Shown one piece after another: positions 10,079 to 19,083 of a stretch of DNA of 64,000 nt. The notes below the pieces were generated by a model. It did not search any database. It was not told the DNA's origin and saw only the letters and a list, made by a program, of their open reading frames with translations. Both the position numbers and the translations under genes were made by a program. Position 1 is the first letter of the stretch. Each line of letters begins with the position of its first letter. The stretch is from Rivularia sp. PCC 7116 (GTDB lineage Bacteria > Cyanobacteriota > Cyanobacteriia > Cyanobacteriales > Nostocaceae), in the NCBI RefSeq assembly GCF_000316665.1, contig NC_019678.1, positions 496,001 through 560,000 of the forward strand. Reading direction: 5' to 3'.

Positions 10079-12082
10079 TTAACTTCTTCCCACTAATTTA
10101 TCTCTTAATTGTTTAATTCTATCTCTAAACTTAGCTGCTTCTTCAAATTGTAGATTCTTCGCAGCATCTTTCATTTGTGCTTCTAAATTATTAACTAATT
10201 GTGGAATATCTTCTAAAGGTATTTCATCAACATGCTCGTCTACAACTTGTAAATCTTGTGCGTTTAATCGTCGCGATACTTCTAAGAAAGATAAAATTGC
10301 ATTGCTAGATTTCTTCTTTACAATTGGTTGTGGAGTTATGTTATGCATTTTATTGTATGCAGTTTGAATACCGCGACGACGCTCGGTTTCATCGATAGCT
10401 TTTATCATGCTATCGGTCATTTTGTCGGCATACAAAATAGCTTGTCCTCTAATATGACGTGCTGCTCTACCAATAGTTTGAATTAATGAACGTTCCGCAC
10501 GTAAGAAACCTTCTTTATCAGCATCTAAAATTGCCACTAAAGAAACTTCGGGTAAATCTAAACCTTCCCGCAACAAGTTTACACCAACTAGTACATCAAA
10601 TATGCCATCGCGTAAATCTTGAATAATTTCAATTCTTTGAATCGAATTGATTTCAGAATGTAAATACCTGACGCGGATTCCGTTATCTTCCAAATACTCC
10701 GTTAAATCTTCAGCCATTCGCTTAGTTAACGTAGTAATTAAAACCCGTTCGTTGAGGTCAACTCGGTCTTTTATTTCTCCTAATAAATCATCAATTTGAC
10801 CGTCAGTAGGTCGTACAATAACTTCTGGGTCAATTACTCCAGTAGGTCGAATAATTTGCTCCGCAATATTATCCTCAGAAATTTCCAACTCCCAATTACC
10901 AGGAGTTGCGGAAACGAAAATACACTGATTTACTTTTTGCCAAAATTCTTCTGCTTTTAAAGGACGATTATCAGCAGCACTGGGAAGACGAAAGCCATGC
11001 TCAATTAAAACTTTTTTTCTTGCTTGGTCGCCATTATACATGCCGCGAATTTGCGGGACGGTAACGTGAGATTCATCAATTACCAACATCCAATCTTTAG
11101 GAAAATAATCAATCAAACATTCCGGAGGCTCCCCAGCTTTTCTTCCTGCTAAGTGACGCGAATAATTTTCTACGCCGTTACAGTAACCAACTTCCCGCAA
11201 CATTTCTAAATCGTAACGACAGCGTTGATCTATACGTTGGGCTTCTAATAATTTACTCGCTTCTTCTAATTGTGCTCTACGGGCTTTTAATTCTGCCTCA
11301 ATATCCGTGCAAGCAACTTCTAATCTGTCTTTTGGTGTGACAAAGTGACGTGCGGGGTATAAATTTACTGCCGGTAAACTTTGTAATATTTCACCCGTAA
11401 CCGGATCGATATAACGAATCGCATCTATTTCATCGCCGAAAAATTCAATACGAATAATTCTATCTTCGTATGCAGGACCAATTTCTAAAACATCACCGCG
11501 AACCCGAAACTTTCCACGACCCATTTCGATGTCGTTTCGACTATACTGAACTGCTACTAAAGCTCTCAGTATTTCCCTTTGGTCTACTTCCATGCCGACT
11601 TGAAACGGAATTGCCGCATTTAAGTATTCTGTGGGCATTCCTAAACCATAAATACAGCTAATCGACGCAACAACAATTACATCCTTACGCTCAAATAAAG
11701 ACCTTGTCGCAGAATGTCGCAACATGTCAATCTCGTCATTAATTTGAGCGGTTTTTTCAATATAAGTATCGGTAACGGGAATATAAGCTTCAGGCTGGTA
11801 ATAATCGTAATAGCTAATAAAATATTCCACAGCATTATTAGGGAAAAAATCGCGCAATTCATTACAAAGCTGTGCTGCAAGAGTTTTATTATGAGCCAAA
11901 ACAAGGGTAGGTTTACCTATTTGTTCTATTACCCTGGCAATAGTGTGAGTTTTTCCCGTACCAGTTGCACCTAAAAGCGTTTGATAGCGAGTTTCTGCTT
12001 CAATACTTTCCACAAGCTGCTTGATAGCTTTGGGCTGGTCACCTGTGGGTTCAAAAGGGGCTTTTACCAGAAAATTTTTCAT
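10079..12082 (-). CDS. uvrB: Excinuclease ABC subunit B
   Basis: 667-residue UvrB, the ATP-dependent damage-verifying helicase-like subunit of nucleotide excision repair. It loads onto DNA with UvrA and then recruits UvrC. Visible are Walker [13 protein letters not shown], the beta-hairpin region with [10 protein letters not shown] and [17 protein letters not shown], the DEAH-like VIDESHVT, the helicase motifs SATPGNWE and [28 protein letters not shown], and the C-terminal UVR domain ([27 protein letters not shown]) that contacts UvrC. Length and ends match the family. I see no clear cyanobacterial LexA box upstream. Confidence 0.98.
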   Translation of the reverse strand: MKNFLVKAPFEPTGDQPKAIKQLVESIEAETRYQTLLGATGTGKTHTIARVIEQIGKPTLVLAHNKTLAAQLCNELRDFFPNNAVEYFISYYDYYQPEAYIPVTDTYIEKTAQINDEIDMLRHSATRSLFERKDVIVVASISCIYGLGMPTEYLNAAIPFQVGMEVDQREILRALVAVQYSRNDIEMGRGKFRVRGDVLEIGPAYEDRIIRIEFFGDEIDAIRYIDPVTGEILQSLPAVNLYPARHFVTPKDRLEVACTDIEAELKARRAQLEEASKLLEAQRIDQRCRYDLEMLREVGYCNGVENYSRHLAGRKAGEPPECLIDYFPKDWMLVIDESHVTVPQIRGMYNGDQARKKVLIEHGFRLPSAADNRPLKAEEFWQKVNQCIFVSATPGNWELEISEDNIAEQIIRPTGVIDPEVIVRPTDGQIDDLLGEIKDRVDLNERVLITTLTKRMAEDLTEYLEDNGIRVRYLHSEINSIQRIEIIQDLRDGIFDVLVGVNLLREGLDLPEVSLVAILDADKEGFLRAERSLIQTIGRAARHIRGQAILYADKMTDSMIKAIDETERRRGIQTAYNKMHNITPQPIVKKKSSNAILSFLEVSRRLNAQDLQVVDEHVDEIPLEDIPQLVNNLEAQMKDAAKNLQFEEAAKFRDRIKQLRDKLVGRS

Positions 12083-12338
12083 AACAGCTTGTAAAAACTT
12101 TTAACCTACTTAATGGTAGCGAATAGTGTCAAATTCCGATATTGAAATCTGAATCTGAAAAATCTTATTTATATACATTTATCTTTACATTACTTAACAA
12201 TTAAGTTTGACTTATGTCTCATTCTTAAAGATACTTATACCTATAGAGAGTTTTTTAAAGTTACACTTGATGAATAAAAGTAAATTTTTAGTTTACTAAT
12301 CTTAGTTAAATTCATTTATCTATTAGAGGTATAAGATT

Positions 12339-12767
12339 ATGACCGTCAGCAGTAATGGTAGAAGAACCAGTACTCGACAGAGACGAGCCAAGACTGGAGC
12401 GGAAACCAGTAGCAAACTAGAAAATATAAAAGGTGAAAGCATGAGTACAGATAACAGCGTAAATGCAGATAACAAAGCAGTAAAAGTCGAGCCCGCGAAA
12501 AAAGAAGTGACTGGAACCCTTGCTTTACCTGGACAGCGTCCTATTACTAGCAGCGATTTGCAAGTAGTTGAAACGATGAATATTATGGGAATTCGGCCCA
12601 TTACAGCAAACAAGATGCAAGTTACCGATACAATCAACTTATCTGGAATTCGTCCCATAGCTAAGAGCGATTTAGTTGTTTCGGAAACCTACTCCGTTAT
12701 GGGTAATCGTCCGGTAGCATCAAACGAAATCGATGATAGTTTTTCTTTGATGGGTTTTTTAGATTAA
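12339..12767 (+). CDS. Small protein with four 19-residue G-x-RP repeats
   Basis: 142 residues, function unknown. The N-terminal ~34 residues are basic (RRTSTRQRRAK), then an acidic/Lys-rich linker leads to four repeats starting at Gly65, Gly84, Gly103 and Gly122. The spacing is exactly 19 residues (57 bases). The consensus is roughly G-[QIN]-R-P-[IV]-[TA]-x-x-x-[LMI]-x-V-x-[ED]-T-x-[NS]-[ILV]-[MS], and the last copy is shortened. There is no signal peptide, Cys or membrane segment. The regular period suggests a beta-solenoid-like or strand-turn repeat. The ATG at 12339 has AGAGG upstream; ATG at 12441 (Met35) has the stronger AAAGGTGAAAGC. Repeats of this look occur in other cyanobacterial proteins, but I know of no assigned role. 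Confidence 0.75.
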   Translation: MTVSSNGRRTSTRQRRAKTGAETSSKLENIKGESMSTDNSVNADNKAVKVEPAKKEVTGTLALPGQRPITSSDLQVVETMNIMGIRPITANKMQVTDTINLSGIRPIAKSDLVVSETYSVMGNRPVASNEIDDSFSLMGFLD

Positions 12768-12806
12768 GTTTAAAAGGTACTTAGTTAGCTTTTACAAATT
12801 TTGATG

Positions 12807-12829
12807 GAGACGTAGCACTACTACGTCTC
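12807..12829. repeat. Short palindromic repeat, second copy
   Basis: GAGACGTAG and CTACGTCTC around CACTA. It is the same motif as at 1299-1321 and lies between the repeat-protein gene and rpe, which converge here. Confidence 0.7.
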
Positions 12830-12854
12830 TAAATTGTTTGGAATTGATAATAGA

Positions 12855-12891
12855 TAGAAAAAATTCCCTCCACTAATTTTAAGAGGAGGGG
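12855..12891 (-). terminator. Rho-independent terminator of rpe
   Basis: On the minus strand, CCCTCC and GGAGGG form a stem around a 13-base loop, followed by AATTTTTTC. It is about 35 bases past the rpe stop codon. Confidence 0.75.
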
Positions 12892-12925
12892 TAATCAGGT
12901 GATGGGAATATTGATTAAAAATTAA

Positions 12926-13636
12926 TTACGAAGCTTTTGGTAAATCTTGTGCCGGACGCTTACTATTACGAATACCCTCAATAGCTTCCTTATAACTCTT
13001 AGCTTTAAAAACTGCCGAACCTGCAACAATTGCATTCGCACCAGCTTCTAAAACTTGCCAGGTATTGTTGACTTTAAGTCCACCATCCACTTCAATCCAA
13101 GGATCGAGTCCGCGCTCGTCACACATTTGGCGTAGCTTACGAATCTTGGGTAAAACTCCAGGAATAAAGCTTTGACCGCCGAAACCGGGGTTAACGCTCA
13201 TTATTAGAACTAAGTCGCACAGATCCAAACAGTATTCAATCATGTCTAAGGAAGTGCCAGGATTTAGTACAACTCCAGCCTTCTTTCCAAGCTCTTTGAT
13301 CTGTCCTAAAGTGCGATGTAAATGAGGAGAAGCATTATGCTCGCAGTGAACATAAATATGGTCAGCACCAGCTTTAGCAAAATCCTCTACATACTTTTCA
13401 GGCTCCACAATCATCAAGTGGACATCCAAAGGCTTTTGAGTCACCGGGCGAAGCGCTTCCACTATCAGAGGACCTATCGTTATATTGGGTACAAAACGAC
13501 CATCCATTACATCAACGTGAATCCAATCGGCTCCCGCTTCGTCTACGGCCCGAACTTCGTCTCCCAAACGGCTAAAATCCGCTGATAGAATTGATGGAGC
13601 GATAACAACGGGTTTTTTAGAATTTTTATTGATCAT
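12926..13636 (-). CDS. rpe: Ribulose-phosphate 3-epimerase
   Basis: 236-residue TIM-barrel epimerase that interconverts ribulose 5-phosphate and xylulose 5-phosphate in the Calvin cycle and oxidative pentose-phosphate pathway. Family motifs run in order: [15 protein letters not shown], the catalytic Asp and metal His in [57 protein letters not shown], the second catalytic Asp in WIEVDGGLK, and the phosphate loop [12 protein letters not shown]. It is full length. The start ATG begins [15 protein letters not shown], a typical N-terminus. It is monocistronic and its promoter must lie in the 180 bases before the divergent S8 peptidase gene. Confidence 0.97.
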   Translation of the reverse strand: MINKNSKKPVVIAPSILSADFSRLGDEVRAVDEAGADWIHVDVMDGRFVPNITIGPLIVEALRPVTQKPLDVHLMIVEPEKYVEDFAKAGADHIYVHCEHNASPHLHRTLGQIKELGKKAGVVLNPGTSLDMIEYCLDLCDLVLIMSVNPGFGGQSFIPGVLPKIRKLRQMCDERGLDPWIEVDGGLKVNNTWQVLEAGANAIVAGSAVFKAKSYKEAIEGIRNSKRPAQDLPKAS

Positions 13637-13787
13637 GGCTAGTGGGTCTTAAAGCGTCTTCTTCTGTATGCATTGTAACAAAATATTGAGATTTTTCTCA
13701 GAAAAAAAAGAAAATAAAATATTGATGATTGGGAATTGCGAATTGGGGATGGGGCATTGGACATTGGGCATTGGTAATTGTCAACTC

Positions 13788-13813
13788 CTAACTACTAACT
13801 ACTAACTACTAAC
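13788..13813 (+). repeat. Heptameric tandem repeat (CTAACTA) abutting a start codon
   Basis: Nearly four copies of the 7-mer CTAACTA end two bases before the ATG of the S8 peptidase gene. Just upstream (about 13725-13775) are imperfect GGGCATTGG-type repeats. Both are typical short tandemly repeated sequences of heterocystous cyanobacteria. Here they occupy the place of the ribosome-binding site. Confidence 0.85.
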
Positions 13814-13815
13814 AA

Positions 13816-15420
13816 ATGAAAAAATTGACCTGGGTGATTTGGGGATTAAGTGCTTCTTGTGTGAGTGTTCCAGTATTTGCTTTAACTACTTCTGTTGGTA
13901 GTGCAGGTATTGATGCTTTAAAGCTGCATAAGCCGCCATATAATTTGTTTGGTCGAAAAATTGCTCTTGGTCAAGTGGAAATTGGTCGTCCGGGTCAATT
14001 TGGTTTAGATAAATCTGTTTCTAAAAATCGTTCCATATCTTTAGCAGGTGTTTTCCAGCGCAATAAGCCAGCTAAGTCTAATAAAGGTGTTGACCCTCAT
14101 GCTTATAATGTTGCTGGGGTGATGGTTAGTAACGACAAAGGTTTTAAAGGTGTTGCTCCAGGAGCGCGCTTGTATTCTTCTGCTGTTGGCTCTACCAAGG
14201 GCATGGGTCAGCCCGAGGAGTGTCTATCGGCTCAACATATTGCTCTGCAAAATGGTAATGATGTTCGCGCAATCAACTTCAGTTTTGGCGAACCTCTGAG
14301 CCGCGATCCCAGATCTAACCCCGTTTTGGATGGTAAAGCTTTGCTTACATTATGTGTTGATTGGTCTAGTCGCGTTCATAATGTTTTGTATGCGATCGCG
14401 GGTAATCAAGGTAAGGGCGGAATTCCCATTCCCACAGATAACTTTAATGGAATTAATGTTGCCTTTTCCTCTCGACGAGGAGAGATTTTTAGAAAGCTTG
14501 ATGTCTCCAATTTAGTAGCTATTAATCAGTCAATGACTGCGCGTTTATCTGGGAAAGAACTTAATTTAGGTCCTCGGCGCACCATAAATATAGTTGCTCC
14601 TGGAAATCGAATTAGTTTGCTAAATCCAAATGGACAAACTAAAAAAGTTACGGGAACCAGTTTTGCAACTCCTCACGTTACTGGAACTGTGGCTTTGCTA
14701 CAAGAATTTGGCGATAGGATGCTCAAAAAAGCCAAAAAATTACCCCAGCAACAGAAACTTGCTTGGAGTATTGAGTCTCGTCGTCATGAAGTCATGAAAG
14801 CTGTTTTACTCAATTCAACCGAAAAAATCAAAGATGATGGAAATGGCTTAAAGCTAGGAATGACTCGTACCATAATTGATAAGCAAAATAAAAACTGGTT
14901 GGATTCTGATGCTTATAAAGATGCAGCAATTCCTTTGCATACCCAAATGGGAACCGGACATTTAAATGCTTTTCGTGCTTACCAACAATTTAGTGCCGGA
15001 CAATGGAGTCCAAAAACAGCAGTACCGGCTATGGGTTGGGATTATCGGGCTATTTTTGCCGGAACATCAACGGACTACACTTTAGCAAAACCTTTACAAA
15101 AAGGTAGTTTCGTTGCAATCACTTTAGCTTGGGATAGGTTGGTAGAACTTCGCGATACCAACAGAAATGGCAAGTATGATAAAGGAGAAAATTTTCGCGA
15201 TCGCGGCTTGAATAATCTCGATTTATATTTAGTCAAGACAGACGACAAAAATAAAGAAAACCGTAGCGCTTGCGCTTCTGTTAGTCGAGTTGACAGCGTG
15301 GAACATATTTTCTGCCCGATACCTAAAGATGGTAATTATACAATTCGCGTCAAGTTTAAAAATAGCATTAACGAACCAACTCAGCCTTATGCTTTAGCTT
15401 GGTGGACTGCATCTAAATAA
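13816..15420 (+). CDS. Secreted subtilisin-like (S8) serine peptidase
   Basis: 534 residues. Residues 1-22 are a Sec signal peptide (MKKLTWVIWGLSASCVSVPVFA). The S8 catalytic elements are His95 in HAYNVAG (matching HGTHVAG spacing), the oxyanion Asn197 in AIAGNQG and the nucleophile Ser282 in GTSFATPHVTG. The first acidic motif reads GQVEIGRPG, so Glu55 stands where the classical Asp is expected. The region after ~390 is a beta-rich C-terminal domain with a possible Ca-binding stretch, RDTNRNGKYDKGE. It is probably exported and acts outside the plasma membrane. No Shine-Dalgarno sequence is visible because heptamer repeats sit directly before the ATG. A terminator follows at 15628-15660. The peptidase family is certain; activity depends on the Glu/Asp question. 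Confidence 0.9.
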   Translation: MKKLTWVIWGLSASCVSVPVFALTTSVGSAGIDALKLHKPPYNLFGRKIALGQVEIGRPGQFGLDKSVSKNRSISLAGVFQRNKPAKSNKGVDPHAYNVAGVMVSNDKGFKGVAPGARLYSSAVGSTKGMGQPEECLSAQHIALQNGNDVRAINFSFGEPLSRDPRSNPVLDGKALLTLCVDWSSRVHNVLYAIAGNQGKGGIPIPTDNFNGINVAFSSRRGEIFRKLDVSNLVAINQSMTARLSGKELNLGPRRTINIVAPGNRISLLNPNGQTKKVTGTSFATPHVTGTVALLQEFGDRMLKKAKKLPQQQKLAWSIESRRHEVMKAVLLNSTEKIKDDGNGLKLGMTRTIIDKQNKNWLDSDAYKDAAIPLHTQMGTGHLNAFRAYQQFSAGQWSPKTAVPAMGWDYRAIFAGTSTDYTLAKPLQKGSFVAITLAWDRLVELRDTNRNGKYDKGENFRDRGLNNLDLYLVKTDDKNKENRSACASVSRVDSVEHIFCPIPKDGNYTIRVKFKNSINEPTQPYALAWWTASK

Positions 15421-15469
15421 GTCGGCGAGAAAGGTTGGAGTTATATTAATAAATATTAATATTCCCAGA

Positions 15470-15495
15470 GTGTGTTATGCCGCAGGCTAACGCAC
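15470..15495. repeat. Short inverted repeat of the GTGTGTTA/TAACGCAC type
   Basis: GTGTGTTA and TAACGCAC flank a 10-base loop. A related sequence (GGTGTGTT ... AACGCACC) is found at 39550-39577, which suggests a dispersed intergenic repeat. Confidence 0.6.
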
Positions 15496-15627
15496 TTTTA
15501 ATTTTATATATTGCGTTAGAGGCAGCGATAACAGGTTATTAGCATACTGATTTTAAATATTAGTATTTACTGACTTCGACAGTAAAATAGCATATACAGC
15601 AATCCTGAATAATTCATGAATATCAAC

Positions 15628-15660
15628 AAAACCGGTTTGCAATAAAAGCCGGTTTCTTTT
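15628..15660 (+). terminator. Rho-independent terminator of the S8 peptidase gene
   Basis: AAACCGG and CCGGTTT form a 7-bp stem around a 13-base loop, followed by CTTTT. It lies about 210 bases downstream of the peptidase stop codon. Confidence 0.6.
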
Positions 15661-15915
15661 AATAGTTTTATTCCCGTTTTCTGGTTGACATAAACTTCAA
15701 TTATAACATTAAAATTGCGATATTCATAAAATATTTTTAATCAATATTGCGCTTAAAAATAAAAGCATTTTTAATTAAGTGTTTACAACTAAAACCTAAT
15801 TCGATGAATATAAATATTAGTAAAAATACTACTGACGTTAATTTGTTTATAACTAAAAATATAGTCGTAACCACCAAAAATGGTACTAAAAAAATATAAA
15901 GAAGGGAGTTTTACA

Positions 15916-16149
15916 ATGGGTTACGAATATCCAGGTTACTACTTGCAAAATTACTGCGAAGACCAAGCAGTATTTGGCGTACAAGAAGTACTGCAAAATA
16001 TTGGATATGCAGTAGGCGTGGTTGATGGAAAGTTTGGTCCTGCCACTCAACAAGCTGTGATGAATTTTCAAGCAAATAACGGTTTATCTTGTGATGGAAT
16101 TGTTGGTCCTAACACCTGGGCTTCTTTGATGAGTTGTGTCGGTTGCTAA
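15916..16149 (+). CDS. Small peptidoglycan-binding domain protein
   Basis: 77 residues, essentially a single PG_binding_1 domain: VFGVQEVLQNIGYAVGVVDG, FGPATQQAVMNFQANNGL, DGIVGPNTWASL. Such domains bind the cell wall and normally accompany hydrolases, but here the domain stands alone with no signal peptide. It has four Cys (one early, one mid, CVGC at the end), which is unusual for the domain and hints at disulphides or metal. I chose the ATG at 15916 because AGAAGGGAG lies 7 bases upstream. The frame is open 12 codons further with a poorer context. A strong terminator follows at 16196. It may be exported by a non-classical route or act as an immunity or adaptor protein; that is inference. 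Confidence 0.85.
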   Translation: MGYEYPGYYLQNYCEDQAVFGVQEVLQNIGYAVGVVDGKFGPATQQAVMNFQANNGLSCDGIVGPNTWASLMSCVGC

Positions 16150-16195
16150 GTATTTTGTAACAAAGAATTAAAGCTGCCAAGACAATATTTGACCG

Positions 16196-16222
16196 GTGCC
16201 AGTATTATGCTGGCACTTATAT
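16196..16222 (+). terminator. Terminator after the small peptidoglycan-binding protein gene
   Basis: GTGCCAG and CTGGCAC form a perfect 7-bp stem with a 7-base loop, followed by TTATATATTT, 46 bases after the stop codon. Confidence 0.75.
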
Positions 16223-16289
16223 ATTTCACAATTATAAATTATTAAAAACAATACATAAATTCTATCTTAAAATATAAATTAAATAGAAA

Positions 16290-18791
16290 ATGGTACAAGC
16301 AAACGGACAACCGCCAAGACCAGCAGCACCAGCAAAATCTCCTTTAGATACAGCGATTGAAGCATACGATAAAGCAATTTTTGCCTTAGAACAAGAAGAT
16401 ATAGAAGCAACTTTTGAGCAAAAAGTCGCGGTATTGGTAGCGCGGGATGGGGTCGAAAAGAAAAGACAAATGGACCAAAATCCCCAAGGAGAAACTTATG
16501 CTAAATTACTAAGCTTAGATGAGCGGTTGCGGGGACTGGCAAAGTTACTTAGTGAAGATGATAAATTAACAAAATGGAAAGATAGTGTTAATGCTGCTCC
16601 CAATATGTGGTGGTGGTATTTAAAATATCCATTGTTACAATCTCCAAGTGAAGCCGTACAACGTTACAAACAAGCAATTTCTGAATTAAAAGCAGCATTA
16701 CCAAATCCTAGCAACAATGAAATTATCGAAGTATTGCTCGCTCGCGATGCTGTTGAAGAATCCCGCGATAATAAACCTTTACCAGAAAGCGTTGCCAAAA
16801 TAGTTATTAAATTAGATGAAAATCTCAAGACTCTTGCAGACGTAATTGATAAGGAAGGTAAATTAGAAGATTGGAAAAAAAGTTTAGCTAAAACTACCCA
16901 AGATTGGTGGTGGGAATTAAGCAATATTGAACCCCAACCAGCCCAAGCAGTTCAACGTTACGAAAATGCTTTAGATGCTTTAGAATCTCCAGAAACAGTA
17001 AGTTCGGAAGAATTGCTAGAAGTACTTATTGCTCGGGATGCGATAGAAAAAGCTTGGGATAAGCAACAGCAACAACCACGTCATTTAACATCGAAGTTGG
17101 TTGGTTTAGATAAGCGTTTAAAAGCGCAAGCTAAAGTTTTTGCCAATAATGACATCGTTGATGAATGGAAAAACAACCTCAAACCACCCGAAAAGCATTG
17201 GTGGTGGTCGTTTACTCGTCCAACTCCTTTACCAAATCAAGCACTCGAACGTTACAGCAAAGCCATACATTTAGTTGAAAATAATAATCCACCAACTTCG
17301 GAACAACTTTTAGAAGCTCTGTTATCCCGGGATGGAGTAGAAGAAGCGATACAGGAAGCTTATCAAGAAAAACCCGTACCGGAAAAATTAGCTCGGGAAA
17401 TTATTGCTTTAGATAACAAATTAAAAAAATATCGACTGGATTTAAATAAAGATAATCAGTTAAGACAGTGGAAAGATAGCTTAAAACGTCAAAATCGCTG
17501 GTGGTGGGAATTAAAACCCGCTATTGTTGGTTCGGAGGAAGAACCCGGTACTCGTAAAGATTGGTTATTTAATACCTTAGCTGTAGTTTGTTTAGGCTTT
17601 GGTGCTGCTTTCACCATTTACACCACTCAGGTATTCTTCCAAAAAGTTGAAGGGCAAGAAACTCAACAAGCAGATTTATCTCAAAATTTAGCAGCAGTAT
17701 TACAAGTAGTTGGTTTGGGTGCTGGTGGTGCAGCAGCTTTAACTAAAGGTGGAAGACAAAGTTTAGAAAAACTCTTTACCACTCTAAGATTACCACCACA
17801 GAAACAAGCACCAACTGCATTAGCGATTGCAGCAGGAATGACTGCAATTACGGGAACCGTTGCAGCATCTTTACCAATGTGGGGAAAAGGCTATATTAAT
17901 GACGGACAAAACTATATTCAAAATACTCAATGGCTGAAAGCTCAAGATAGTTTTGTACAAGCGAAAAAATTTATTAGCAGCAATGAAGATAAAGCAAAGG
18001 TTGAAATTGGTTTGGGTAAATCCTACGAACACCTCGGAGATTTAACCAAAGCCAAAGAACATTATCAGAAAGCTGCCGCTCTCGATAATATCGAAGGTAT
18101 GACTCGCTTCGCTCGTTTGAGCTTGGTTGATTTCTTTCTCAAAAATCCTCCAACTTCTCGCACTCAACCTTCAGCAAGTGATGAAAATCTTATACAAGCT
18201 CAACTTTACAATAAACGTGCTTGGTTAAAAATACCAACGGTTTTCAATGTACAGGAAGAAAGTCGTGGTAATGGTAATCGAGAACGAATAGAACTGACAC
18301 ATTTGTCACGGACAAACTCTGTCATTATTGATGCAATTCAAGATTTGATGGTTACTCCCAAAAACAATGAAGTCTTAAAAGACCAAGATTACCGCGCTCG
18401 TTATTGGACTGAATCTATAGTGAGTGTTTTAAAATCAAACTTGGATGAAGCTAATTTTTTTGAGATTCCCCAACAAGATTCTATATATCTAAAAGCAGTA
18501 TGTTTTGCAATTTCTACAGAATATCAAATGCGGTATGTAGAAAATATTGGGAAAGAAAATCTTGGGGATTTACCAGGTTTAATTCCTAAAGTAGATCCTG
18601 AATCTCCCGAAGCTCCAAACTGTCACAATGATAAAGCCCTAAGCATATACGATTTTGCTTTGATTGAAGCTTGGTCAAAGATGTATAAATTGCCTAAATA
18701 TACTAGATCTGCTTCTCCAAATTCTAATCGATCCCTGGGAAATAACATTCAACCCGGAGAATACAATCCAAATTATCCTATAAATCAGTAA
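16290..18791 (+). CDS. Membrane protein with four ~99-residue WWW-motif repeats and TPR
   Basis: 833 residues, family not recognised. Four alpha-helical repeats each end in three consecutive tryptophans at 107-109, 206-208, 304-306 and 404-406 (period 98-100). Each repeat also carries a [AS]RD[GA][VI]E motif (Arg-Asp at 52, 152, 249, 347), an LD-x-x-L motif (76, 175, 273, 374) and a W-K pair shortly before the WWW. Then come about three hydrophobic segments (~426-446, ~466-484, ~512-534) and one or two TPR units (~540-605, KVEIGLGKSYEHLGDLTKAK). The C-terminal ~220 residues are soluble with a Pro/Asn-rich tail. There is no signal peptide; the ~16-residue Pro/Ala-rich N-terminus looks flexible. 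The WWW blocks could be membrane-interface anchors or peptide-binding modules. No catalytic motif is seen. A long terminator follows. Confidence 0.8.
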   Translation: MVQANGQPPRPAAPAKSPLDTAIEAYDKAIFALEQEDIEATFEQKVAVLVARDGVEKKRQMDQNPQGETYAKLLSLDERLRGLAKLLSEDDKLTKWKDSVNAAPNMWWWYLKYPLLQSPSEAVQRYKQAISELKAALPNPSNNEIIEVLLARDAVEESRDNKPLPESVAKIVIKLDENLKTLADVIDKEGKLEDWKKSLAKTTQDWWWELSNIEPQPAQAVQRYENALDALESPETVSSEELLEVLIARDAIEKAWDKQQQQPRHLTSKLVGLDKRLKAQAKVFANNDIVDEWKNNLKPPEKHWWWSFTRPTPLPNQALERYSKAIHLVENNNPPTSEQLLEALLSRDGVEEAIQEAYQEKPVPEKLAREIIALDNKLKKYRLDLNKDNQLRQWKDSLKRQNRWWWELKPAIVGSEEEPGTRKDWLFNTLAVVCLGFGAAFTIYTTQVFFQKVEGQETQQADLSQNLAAVLQVVGLGAGGAAALTKGGRQSLEKLFTTLRLPPQKQAPTALAIAAGMTAITGTVAASLPMWGKGYINDGQNYIQNTQWLKAQDSFVQAKKFISSNEDKAKVEIGLGKSYEHLGDLTKAKEHYQKAAALDNIEGMTRFARLSLVDFFLKNPPTSRTQPSASDENLIQAQLYNKRAWLKIPTVFNVQEESRGNGNRERIELTHLSRTNSVIIDAIQDLMVTPKNNEVLKDQDYRARYWTESIVSVLKSNLDEANFFEIPQQDSIYLKAVCFAISTEYQMRYVENIGKENLGDLPGLIPKVDPESPEAPNCHNDKALSIYDFALIEAWSKMYKLPKYTRSASPNSNRSLGNNIQPGEYNPNYPINQ

Positions 18792-18861
18792 AAAAATATT
18801 TTGCCAAGCTTACTCATGCGTATGCAAGCTTAGCAATCATCAAAAAAATACCTAATCAGAT

Positions 18862-18914
18862 AAAAGTCAGTTCCGATCTGAAAAAATATATATTTCAGAC
18901 AACTGACTTTTTTG
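18862..18914 (+). terminator. Long terminator hairpin after the WWW-repeat gene
   Basis: AAAAGTCAGTT (18862-18872) pairs with AACTGACTTTT (18901-18911), and an inner TCTGAAA/TTTCAGA stem extends it. A run of T follows. It is 70 bases after the stop codon. Confidence 0.8.
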
Positions 18915-18994
18915 ATAATAATTTGCAACTGCTTCACAAAAACTTTGCATCAACATGAAGTAAGTATAAAAAAACACTTTGTATTATAAAAAAC

Positions 18995-19073
18995 CCGGAT
19001 AAAGAATTAAAAACAATGGAATTTGATGTGTCGAATTTAATTCGATCCTCCTTCACTCAATTCCTTTATTCGG
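18995..19073 (+). promoter_or_regulatory. Structured leader of the GRDP-like gene overlapping its ribosome-binding site
   Basis: CCGGATAAAGAATT (18995-19008) is an inverted near-copy of AATTCCTTTATTCGG (19059-19073). Between them TCGAAT/ATTCGA (19031-19045) forms a short hairpin, followed by TCCTCC, which is complementary to GGAG. The right arm touches the GGAG used by the downstream ATG, so the folded leader could occlude the ribosome-binding site. Structure is read by eye; regulation is inference. Confidence 0.4.
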
Positions 19074-19083
19074 AGTGGAAGCA

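Larger units (their letters stand above)
15421..15915. other. Intergenic region after the S8 peptidase gene
   Basis: About 495 bases holding a short inverted repeat (15470-15495), a terminator (15628-15660) and a very A+T-rich stretch that should carry the promoter of the small peptidoglycan-binding protein gene. No further ORF is supported. Confidence 0.55.

Noticed and set aside
13788-13813. Tandem heptamers as a possible CRISPR array
   Set aside because: Units are 7 bases with no spacers, and no cas genes are present. They are typical STRRs, as are those at 42818, 54598, 59336 and 61071.
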